In this document: positions 1 through 6,089 of the stretch, in pieces | Position numbering within the stretch: the first letter of the stretch is position 1 | Layout of the letters: the number at the start of each line of letters is the position of its first letter | Origin: Gemmatimonadota bacterium | GTDB taxonomy: Bacteria > Gemmatimonadota > Gemmatimonadetes > Gemmatimonadales > Gemmatimonadaceae | Reading direction: 5' to 3' | Assembly: GCA_003152485.1 (NCBI GenBank) | Contig: PMAE01000013.1 | Coordinates: 18,934-52,590 of the forward strand | Length of the DNA: 33,657 nt | The notes under the pieces: model-generated | Databases searched by the model: none | The model's input: the letters and a program-made list of their open reading frames with translations, nothing else | What the model was told of the DNA's origin: nothing | Made by a program: the position numbers and the translations under genes

Positions 1-948
1 CACGGCCCCTATCTGGGCCGCCGCCGGCGCTGGCACCGGCGCTGGCACGACCGCGGCGAGGGGCGCAGCCACGAACGGCGTGGCGACCGCGGGCATAGGG
101 GCCGAGGGCTCGGCGAGCGCAGGAGACGCCGGTGCAGTCGCCGATGGAGTCGCCGGTGCGGCCGCAGCTGTGGCCGCAAGCGCAGCCGGCGGCGGGGCAT
201 TCCGACCTACCGCGGCCGGTGCGCCGGTGGCTGCGGCGGGCCCTCGACGCGAGGCGGCTGCGGCGGCCACGACCGCGGGCGCCACGACATCGGCGTAGAA
301 TCGGAATTCTTCAGGGCCGATCCGCAGGATGTCGCCACGTCCCAGAATCTGCATCCCTTCGATGCGATCCCCGTTCACGAACAGGCCATTCGTGCTCGTG
401 TCGGTCACCACGTATCCCGTATCGCCTGCAACGATCTCCGCGTGGCGTCGGGATACGTCGGAGGATGGAACCACCACGTCGCAGCCGGCGTCGCGTCCAA
501 AGACCAAGCCAGCGTAAGCAACCATGTATTCACGGCCGTCGACCAGCGAGATCACCCGCCCTCCTGTAGCCGCCGTCGCGCGCGCTGGCGCGGGGCCGCG
601 CAGCCGATCAAAGTCGGGGACATTCGTGCTGGGGATGAACTGAGTGCTGCCACCTCGCTTGTCGTCCCCATAATAGAGTTCTGATCCACTGATCTCGATT
701 TTGTCCCCGTGAATGAGCGGCGTTGGCTCCGCCCCCAGCAGCACGCCGTTCACGCGGACGAGCGCGTCGGGCGCCGCCCGCCGGATCGCCACGTGATTGT
801 CGCGCCCAAGATCGGCAATCGCCAACACCGACGGGCTCGCGGCATTGAGGACTCCCGGTAGCCGGATATCGACCGCGGGCCCCGCGCCAATACGTGTCTC
901 GCCGATTCTGAGCTGAACCTGTTTGTCGTTGAGCTGGAGATACGGCAT
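1..948 (-). CDS. FHA-domain protein, C-terminus cut by window edge
   Basis: The frame is open from an ATG at 948 to the left edge, giving 316 residues with no stop. Residues about 128-225 form a clear forkhead-associated domain, the phosphothreonine-peptide binding fold. It shows the GR turn (VFGRDAG), the SRRHAE motif and the TNGLFVNGDRI strand-loop. Residues 1-98 look like a first, diverged FHA-type fold (RIGAGPAVDIRLPG, then VRVNGVLLG) that lacks the SxxH motif. From about residue 226 the protein turns into an Ala/Pro-rich low-complexity tail that continues off the window. FHA proteins usually read Ser/Thr-kinase signals or act in secretion-system assembly, but nothing here tells which. 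No good Shine-Dalgarno precedes the ATG. It lies 87 bp downstream of the ABC transporter gene on the same strand. Confidence 0.85.
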   Translation of the reverse strand, partial: MPYLQLNDKQVQLRIGETRIGAGPAVDIRLPGVLNAASPSVLAIADLGRDNHVAIRRAAPDALVRVNGVLLGAEPTPLIHGDKIEISGSELYYGDDKRGGSTQFIPSTNVPDFDRLRGPAPARATAATGGRVISLVDGREYMVAYAGLVFGRDAGCDVVVPSSDVSRRHAEIVAGDTGYVVTDTSTNGLFVNGDRIEGMQILGRGDILRIGPEEFRFYADVVAPAVVAAAAASRRGPAAATGAPAAVGRNAPPPAALAATAAAAPATPSATAPASPALAEPSAPMPAVATPFVAAPLAAVVPAPVPAPAAAQIGAV

Positions 949-1035
949 TACGCCAGGGGGAGGAAAGCGGCAAAGGTACGGACGTCGACTGGGGCTGGCA
1001 AGGAAGAGGCTGGCGATTCTGGCGTGATTCGCACG

Positions 1036-2970
1036 TCAGACGGTTGCCGGCACCTCGCCGACCTGCAGCCGATAGAGACGATCGTAAAGGCCCGCACGGG
1101 TCAAGAGATCACGATGGGTGCCGCGCTCTCGGATCTCGCCGTGTTGCATCACGAGAATTTCGTCCGCGTCAACGATCGTGCTCAGGCGGTGCGCGATGGC
1201 GATGGTCGTGCGCCCGCGCATGAGTTCCGCGAGCGCCGCTTGAATCTCGGCCTCGATTTCGCTGTCCACCGCGCTGGTCGCCTCATCGAGGATCAACAGC
1301 GACGGAGCCGCGGCGATGGCCCGCGCAAAGGAGAGCAGCTGGCGTTCGCCCACACTGATGGACGCCCCACGCTCCCCGAGCTCGTAGTGGTAGCCCCCCG
1401 GCAGCCGACGAATGATGCGGTCGGCGCCGACACGCACCGCGGCGCGCTCGACGTCGGCGTCCGACAGCTGGCTGGACAGTCGGATGTTGCTGGCGACGTC
1501 GCCCGCGAACAGAAAAATGTCCTGCTGGACGTACCCGACCCGCGCCCGCAGCTCATTCACCGGTATCTCGCGGATGTCGACACCGTCCAAGGTGATTCGC
1601 CCGCGCTGCGGATCATAGAACCGCATCAACAAGCTCACGACGGTGGTCTTGCCTGCTCCGGTATGCCCGACGATTGCGACGGTCTCGCCCGGAACGGCGC
1701 GAAAGCTGACCCCTTTGAGCACCCATTCCGGTTCGCCGGTGCGCGGCGCGGCGCCGGCCATATGCGCGACATCGTACGCAAACCACACGTCCTCGAACGC
1801 AATCGTGACCCCGACCGACGACTCCCCGGCCGCGGCAGTGGCCATCGGCGCGCCCGCGCCCGCGGCGGCGACATCGCGGGACGCGACGGCCGGACCGTCC
1901 GCACGGGCCAACCGGTCACGGACCGGCAAGGGGAGCGCCACCGCGGCCGCGCCGAGGGGCTCATCGAGGAGTTTGAAGACGCGCTCCGACGACGCCATGG
2001 CCTGCTGCAGGGTGTTGTACTTGTCGGAGAGATCCTGGAGCGGCTGAAAGAAGCGACGCACCAATAGGAAGAACGCTGCGAGCACACCGACTTTCAGCGT
2101 CCCGACATGGACACGACCGGCGGCGGCCACGATCAAACTGGCCAGCGCGACCGAGGTCAGGATCTCGATCGCGGGAAAGTACAGCGCATACACGGTGATG
2201 GATCGGAGATGGGCGTCGAGATGCGCGGTGTTCAGCCCATCGAATCGCGCCGCCTCGGTGTGCTCGCGACCGAACAGCTGGACGATCCGCATCCCGGTCA
2301 GGCGCTCCTGGAGGAACGCATTGATGCGGGCGAGTCGGAGCCGGATGTCCCGGTAGGCCTGGCGCACTTTGACGCGAAAGACGTGCGACGTGAGATACAC
2401 GAACGGGATCACCAGGAACGACGTCAACGCCAGCCGCCAGTCCACGACGAGCAGGGACACGGCGATGACGAGGAGCGTGAACAGATCGCCCAATCCGGAC
2501 ACGACGCCCGCCGTGAACAGCTCGTTCAGGGCTTCGACATCCGACGTGACGCGGGTGACCAGCCGGCCGACCGGATTCCGGTCGAAGAAGGCGATCGACA
2601 ACCCCTGGAGGTGCGCGAAGATCTGCAGTCGGAGGTCGCGCATCACGCGCTGGCCGAGCAGACTGGTGAGAATCGTCTCACCGTAGGAACAGCAGAACTG
2701 CACGACCAACGCGAGTCCGAACAGCGCGACTGAGCGAAGGATGAGCGCAGTGTCATGGTGGGGCATCGCCACGTCGATGACGCGCTCGGTGAGGGCTGGC
2801 CCCACGAGCGTCATCGCGCCTTCCACGAACAGGCACACGATCGCCCCGGCCGCCAGCGGCCAGTAGGGCCGCACGTATCCCGCGAGTCTCCGAACGAGGC
2901 GCCCATCGTAAGCCTTACCGAGAGCGTCCTCGTCGTGGATTCCACCGTCGGCCGCCGAGTCCGTCGCCAT
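1036..2970 (-). CDS. ABC transporter half-transporter, fused membrane and ATPase domains (MsbA/MdlB-like)
   Basis: This 644-residue protein has an exporter-type membrane domain (about residues 30-325, six probable helices) followed by a nucleotide-binding domain (about 389-635). Walker A is GHTGAGKT (435-442), the Q-loop lies near VGYVQQD (478-484), the signature is SVGERQ (539-544), Walker B is LLILDE (558-563) with the catalytic Glu present, and the H-loop is IAHRLS (592-597). The signature reads SVGE rather than LSGGQ, a form common in one half of heterodimeric exporters, and the N-terminal DEDALGKAYD stretch also resembles such subunits. No partner half lies next to it, so it may be a homodimer or pair with a distant gene. 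An Ala-rich linker of about 45 residues (341-386) separates the two domains and is longer than usual. Substrate cannot be told (lipid, drug or peptide). Confidence 0.93.
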   Translation of the reverse strand: MATDSAADGGIHDEDALGKAYDGRLVRRLAGYVRPYWPLAAGAIVCLFVEGAMTLVGPALTERVIDVAMPHHDTALILRSVALFGLALVVQFCCSYGETILTSLLGQRVMRDLRLQIFAHLQGLSIAFFDRNPVGRLVTRVTSDVEALNELFTAGVVSGLGDLFTLLVIAVSLLVVDWRLALTSFLVIPFVYLTSHVFRVKVRQAYRDIRLRLARINAFLQERLTGMRIVQLFGREHTEAARFDGLNTAHLDAHLRSITVYALYFPAIEILTSVALASLIVAAAGRVHVGTLKVGVLAAFFLLVRRFFQPLQDLSDKYNTLQQAMASSERVFKLLDEPLGAAAVALPLPVRDRLARADGPAVASRDVAAAGAGAPMATAAAGESSVGVTIAFEDVWFAYDVAHMAGAAPRTGEPEWVLKGVSFRAVPGETVAIVGHTGAGKTTVVSLLMRFYDPQRGRITLDGVDIREIPVNELRARVGYVQQDIFLFAGDVASNIRLSSQLSDADVERAAVRVGADRIIRRLPGGYHYELGERGASISVGERQLLSFARAIAAAPSLLILDEATSAVDSEIEAEIQAALAELMRGRTTIAIAHRLSTIVDADEILVMQHGEIRERGTHRDLLTRAGLYDRLYRLQVGEVPATV

Positions 2971-3057
2971 GGTCGGCGAAGGCTAACCCGCCGCGCGGCA
3001 GAGGGTCAATCACGGCGGCACACGCGGGCGCGAGCGCAGAGCGCGAGCCGAGAGCGG

Positions 3058-3083
3058 CAGCGCCGAGCGCCAGCGCCGAGCGG
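3058..3083. repeat. two tandem 13-bp units
   Basis: Two adjacent 13-bp units (CAGCGCCGAGCGC then CAGCGCCGAGCGG) differ only at the last base. They lie in the 177-bp gap upstream of the ABC transporter gene. Confidence 0.7.
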
Positions 3084-3147
3084 AGTAATGAGTCGCGCGG
3101 GCCCGGCGAGTGGGAGCGGCGTCGGTGGCGCGCGGCGACTGGACCGG

Positions 3148-3441
3148 TCAGCCGTGGGGGGCATCGGTCGGCGCCTGCCCACCAAGCTCGATGCGATAGT
3201 AGCCCTCGACGGCCCAACGAACGAAGCGGTCCGTGATGATCGACCGCCGCCAATCGCTCACGCCGGCGTGCGCGAACTCGTCGACGACCTGCTTGACCGC
3301 AACCAAGACGCGCTCGGGTGGAACTCCGTTGGCTCGCCCATCACCGGCGAACTGTGCCACAGCCGCGCGGAGCTCGCCGTCGTCGTAGTTGCGGGTCCGC
3401 GCGGCCGCGGCCAGCGCCCGTCGAATCGCGTCGGGGGTCAT
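3148..3441 (-). CDS. small protein of unknown function
   Basis: A 97-residue protein with balanced charge that reads like a real soluble, mostly helical protein: DAIRRALAAAARTR, then ERVLVAVKQVVDEF, then RFVRWAVEGYYRIE. The ATG at 3441 is chosen because the upstream in-frame extension runs into the 12-bp tandem repeats, which would translate to a monotonous IVEP tract. A GTG at 3450 is an alternative start. I recognise no family and no catalytic motif. It is on the same strand as the ABC transporter gene but 177 bp from it, so co-transcription is uncertain. Coding is judged from composition only. Confidence 0.6.
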   Translation of the reverse strand: MTPDAIRRALAAAARTRNYDDGELRAAVAQFAGDGRANGVPPERVLVAVKQVVDEFAHAGVSDWRRSIITDRFVRWAVEGYYRIELGGQAPTDAPHG

Positions 3442-3809
3442 TGGTGTCACGACTATCGGGGTCGGTGATCGGCAGCGTCGTCCACAAGCCTCCCTGAGGT
3501 TGATCCGCAACGGTCGGGCCGGGACGATCGGCTCGACGATCGGCTCGACGATCGGCTCAATGGTCAGCGCGTACCGTCGCCCGCGACCGTCAGTGGGTCG
3601 CAACAGTTGAGTCTGTTCAAGCGATCGCCGGGAGCCGGAACTGCCCGTGCGGCACCCGATCGCCGACGCCACTGGAGGGGCATTGACCAGGCACCATGAG
3701 GGTCTGGGGCTTGCTCAGTTGTCTGTTGTATGTGCGTACCCAGCAAGCCGAGCACCAACAGATCGGACGTTGTCGCGGCGACGTCCGGTGAACCCCTGCG
3801 TGTACTGCC
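3442..3809. other. intergenic region, 368 bp
   Basis: No convincing gene. It holds the 12-bp tandem repeats at 3523-3558 and a long-loop inverted repeat (GGCTTGCT at 3708-3715 with AGCAAGCC at 3742-3749). Frames across it on either strand have shadow-like composition. It separates two divergent small genes, so promoters for both should lie here, but I cannot place them. Confidence 0.5.
3523..3558. repeat. three perfect tandem 12-bp repeats
   Basis: GACGATCGGCTC occurs three times head to tail with no mismatch. It lies 82 bp upstream of the start of the 97-residue minus-strand gene, within the spacer between divergent genes. Confidence 0.95.
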
Positions 3810-4049
3810 GTGATCACTTTGTCCGCAATCCCCGCTAACCGCCAGCGCGTGCACTGGCGCTACCGGGCGGTCGATGGCGACGGCGACGTCCTCCTGGACG
3901 TCGAGATCGAAGCTCAGACCGAGTGCCAGGCGCTGTTCGCCGGAATCGTGCAGTACGCGACGCGCGTGGCATCGGGGACGACGCGCCCCACGTTTGCCCG
4001 GGATTGGGTGATCGCGCGCCACGAGGAGTCTCGACGGGCCGACGCCTAG
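3810..4049 (+). CDS. possible small protein of unknown function
   Basis: A 79-residue frame from GTG to TAG. The composition is acidic and protein-like (HWRYRAVDGDGDVLLDVEIE, then a helix-like QALFAGIVQYATRV), unlike the Arg/Pro-rich shadows in the competing frames. No Shine-Dalgarno is visible before the GTG and no ATG is available. No family is recognised. The 11-bp tandem repeat array begins 20 bp after its stop. Confidence 0.45.
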   Translation: MITLSAIPANRQRVHWRYRAVDGDGDVLLDVEIEAQTECQALFAGIVQYATRVASGTTRPTFARDWVIARHEESRRADA

Positions 4050-4069
4050 CTCACGCGCCGAGCACCCCC

Positions 4070-4135
4070 AGAGCACGCGCAGAGGACGCGCAGAGGACGC
4101 GCAGAGCACGCGTAGAGCACGCGCAGAGCACGCGT
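4070..4135. repeat. six tandem 11-bp repeats with CACGCG core
   Basis: Six consecutive 11-bp units fill exactly 66 bp: AGAGCACGCGC, AGAGGACGCGC (twice), AGAGCACGCGT, AGAGCACGCGC, AGAGCACGCGT. Only two positions vary. The period is one DNA helical turn, so the cores fall on one face of the helix. The array lies between the small plus-strand gene and the terminator of the cupredoxin lipoprotein gene. A related two-unit array lies on the other side of that gene (5177-5198). Confidence 0.95.
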
Positions 4136-4188
4136 GTAAGGCACACCCTGGACCACCCGCGCCGAGCGAACGCGCAGGGGCGGACCCA

Positions 4189-4217
4189 CTGAGCGGACGC
4201 GCACCGCGTCCGCTCAG
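4189..4217 (-). terminator. hairpin terminator of the cupredoxin lipoprotein gene
   Basis: A perfect 13-bp stem (4189-4201 with 4205-4217) closes a 3-base loop and starts 13 bp after the minus-strand stop codon. It has no following U-tract, so it may act as a GC hairpin or mRNA 3' end stabiliser rather than a textbook intrinsic terminator. Confidence 0.65.
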
Positions 4218-4230
4218 CGGGTCGGTAGCG

Positions 4231-5115
4231 TCAGGTCACGTCGACGGTCTGCATCATTCCGTGCGCGAAGTGCGGCTTCCCGTCCTTATCATCGGGCAGG
4301 AAGCACACGAGGACGTAGCGGCCGGGGACGAGCTTCACGGTGAAATACACTGGGTGGCCAAGCGATGACGGTGTCGCCCCGCCGACGGCGTGGGCTGGTG
4401 GCGCCCCTTTCATAGTCGGCATCCAGGCGAGTATGTCCTTCGAGGTCTTGCCCGGTTCGAGTCGCAGCAGCACCACCTCGTGCGGCTGTCCCGCACTGGT
4501 CTCGACTTTGATGGTGTGCGTGCCCGCCGTCAGCGGCTGCGACAGATCGAACTTGTAACTCGACAGCGTGAGAGTCAGGTCCGCGGTGGGTGGCGCCGCG
4601 CTCGGCCCGCTCGCCGCCGTGACCGTCAACGGCCGGATCATCCCCTTCGCGAAATGGGGGACGCCGCCCGGGATGTCGACGAAGCAGGCGAGGACGTAGT
4701 TGCCCGCGGCGAGTTCAATGGTCCCATTGCCTTCAGTCTGCGGGTCGGTGGCGTTCGGCCCCCCCATCGTGACGGCCCACGACGGAAATGGACCGGGCGC
4801 CTGCAACGCCTTCTGGAGATCGGCCATCGTCTTGGCGCTGTCGAGCCGGATGACCACGAGATGGTGCAGCCCGGGCCCGTCGTTCACGAATCGGAACGTC
4901 GTCATCCCGGCCGGGATCTGGTCGGGCGCATCGAATACGAAATCCCGCGCCCGCACGGTCACCATCGTCGGCCCGGCCGGCGCCGCAGCGGGCGGCGCGG
5001 CGGCCGTGGACGCCGCGGCGGAGTCCCCCGTGGTCGATGCGTGTTGGTTCGGTTGGCACGCGATCAGCGCGCCCGCTCCTACCGCAATGATCCCGAGTCC
5101 GTTGAAACGACGCAT
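4231..5115 (-). CDS. lipoprotein with two cupredoxin-like domains
   Basis: A 294-residue exported protein. The ATG at 5115 is chosen because GGGGAG lies 5 bases upstream (5121-5126) and it yields a short lipoprotein signal, with lipobox ALIAC and Cys20 as the lipidated residue. An Ala/Pro/Ser-rich linker follows to about residue 48. Two homologous beta-rich domains come next (about 50-167 and 178-294). Each carries His, Cys, His and Met in the order of a type-1 copper site: His84/85, Cys144, His154, Met159 in the first, and His212, Cys271, His282, Met287 in the second. The repeated block reads YVLACF...PHFAKGM and YVLVCF...PHFAHGM. The Cys-to-His spacing is longer than in plastocyanin, so copper binding is inferred. 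A role in periplasmic electron transfer or copper handling is possible. 11-bp repeats occur on both sides. Confidence 0.8.
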   Translation of the reverse strand: MRRFNGLGIIAVGAGALIACQPNQHASTTGDSAAASTAAAPPAAAPAGPTMVTVRARDFVFDAPDQIPAGMTTFRFVNDGPGLHHLVVIRLDSAKTMADLQKALQAPGPFPSWAVTMGGPNATDPQTEGNGTIELAAGNYVLACFVDIPGGVPHFAKGMIRPLTVTAASGPSAAPPTADLTLTLSSYKFDLSQPLTAGTHTIKVETSAGQPHEVVLLRLEPGKTSKDILAWMPTMKGAPPAHAVGGATPSSLGHPVYFTVKLVPGRYVLVCFLPDDKDGKPHFAHGMMQTVDVT

Positions 5116-5176
5116 GTGTGCTCCCCAATGGATGAAAGACGCCAACCGCCGCTCACGCGCACCCGGCGCGTACGCG

Positions 5177-5198
5177 TGACACGCGTATGACACGCGTA
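5177..5198. repeat. two perfect tandem 11-bp repeats with CACGCGT core
   Basis: TGACACGCGTA occurs twice head to tail, 62 bp upstream of the cupredoxin lipoprotein start. A further ACGCGT lies just before (5172-5177). It shares the CACGCGT core and the 11-bp period with the array downstream of the same gene. The position suits a regulator-binding region, but this is not shown. Confidence 0.85.
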
Positions 5199-5407
5199 GC
5201 GTGACATATGCGACCGGCTGCCCCGCGTGTCAACGGAGCCCGCACCAAGAAATCGCGGTCAGGCCCCGCACATGGTGTGCTCGGCGCATGCGGCCAGCGT
5301 CGGCCACCCGAAGCCCCCTGACGGGAGCGCTGCGCGCGCTGCGGGTTCGGAGGCCATCTGGTACGCCTGTTGCACGCCACAACGTCGAGACGCGGCGTCC
5401 TCTCCTC

Positions 5408-5412
5408 GGAGG
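5408..5412 (+). promoter_or_regulatory. ribosome binding site of the broken GlsB gene
   Basis: GGAGG sits 5 bases before the ATG at 5418 and fixes the start of this reading frame. Confidence 0.75.
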
Positions 5413-5417
5413 CGGAC

Positions 5418-5702
5418 ATGGGAATTCTCACCTGGATCGCGCTGGGACTGATCGCTGGCGCCATCACCAAGGCCGCTACACCCGGCCGAGCGACGGGTGG
5501 GTTTCTGATCATCGCCGTCGTTGGCGTTTGCGGCGCGTTCCTCGGCGGCTACATCGGCGGCTACATCGGCGGGTACATCGGCGGCGCGATCACGGATGTC
5601 GGGTTGACCGGCGTATCGCTCTAGAGCATCCTCCTCGCCGTACTCGGGTCGCTCCTGTTGCTCGGTGTCTACCGCGTCGCGACGCGGTCGCGGGCCAGGT
5701 AG
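5418..5702 (+). pseudogene. GlsB/YeaQ/YmgE-family membrane protein, interrupted by TAG
   Basis: From the ATG the frame encodes a small hydrophobic protein of the transglycosylase-associated (GlsB/YeaQ/YmgE) family: MGILTWIALGLIAGAITKA, then ATPGRATGGF, then a glycine-rich second helix. An in-frame TAG at 5622-5624 stops it after 68 residues. The same frame then stays open to 5702 and encodes the expected third helix (SILLAVLGSLLLLGVYRV), so one base change separates this from an intact protein of about 94 residues. The second helix is also expanded by a 12-bp tandem repeat giving GGYI three times. A nonsense mutation, a sequencing error or stop readthrough could each explain it. An intact paralogue follows 85 bp downstream. 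The family is small and stress-associated, and its biochemical role is not established. Confidence 0.75.
5544..5579 (+). repeat. three 12-bp in-frame tandem repeats
   Basis: GGCGGCTACATC occurs twice, then once with a single change, and a partial fourth copy follows (5580-5591). It encodes GGYI three times inside the second helix of the broken GlsB-family gene. Confidence 0.9.
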
Positions 5703-5787
5703 CGTACGACGGAGCGGCGGGACGGATGTGGCCTGGCCGACGCGGCGGATGTCCGCGGATCGGCGTTGCCCGGGCGAAGGGGGTTGC

Positions 5788-6048
5788 GTGCCACTGTGGT
5801 TGCATTGGGTGCTTCTCGGATTGTTGGCGGGCGCGCTCGCCAAGTATCTCATGCCGGGACGCGACCCGTCGGGCTGCATCGTCACCGTCGTCCTGGGCAT
5901 CGTCGGCGCGTTCATCGGCGGTCTGATTGGGACCGCGGTCGGATGGGGCTCCGTCACGGCGGACCGCTTCGAGCCGCGTTCGTTGGCCCTCGCGACCCTG
6001 GGCGCGATTGTCATTCTCCTCGTTGGCCGCCTGATACGCCGCTTATAG
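5788..6048 (+). CDS. GlsB/YeaQ/YmgE-family membrane protein
   Basis: An 86-residue inner-membrane protein with three predicted helices: WVLLGLLAGALAKYL, then CIVTVVLGIVGAFIGGLIG, then ALATLGAIVILLVGRLI. The family signature MPGRDPSG lies between helices one and two. The GTG at 5788 is chosen because a purine-rich AAGGGGG lies 4 bases upstream; an earlier in-frame ATG would add an Arg-rich, non-family extension. It is the intact paralogue of the interrupted gene immediately upstream, so the pair is a tandem duplication. Function is unknown beyond family links to stress and envelope. Confidence 0.85.
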   Translation: MPLWLHWVLLGLLAGALAKYLMPGRDPSGCIVTVVLGIVGAFIGGLIGTAVGWGSVTADRFEPRSLALATLGAIVILLVGRLIRRL

Positions 6049-6089
6049 GACCGGCTTTTGTTCGGGGCGTCTTCGGTTAGCTTTCCGGG

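Larger units (their letters stand above)
5116..5417. other. intergenic region between divergent genes, 302 bp
   Basis: This spacer should hold the promoters of the cupredoxin lipoprotein (minus) and the broken GlsB gene (plus). The only distinct elements are the 11-bp direct repeats at 5177-5198 with extra ACGCGT cores nearby. No -10/-35 pair stands out and no gene is evident. Confidence 0.5.

Noticed and set aside
1024-2067. Plus-strand open frame of 347 codons
   Set aside because: Antisense to the ABC ATPase domain, with shadow composition.
3564-4109. Minus-strand open frame of 181 codons
   Set aside because: No start signal, low-complexity and Arg/Pro-rich; it conflicts with the more protein-like plus-strand frame.
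4070-4135. CRISPR array
   Set aside because: Units are 11 bp and directly adjacent with no spacers; no cas genes are present.
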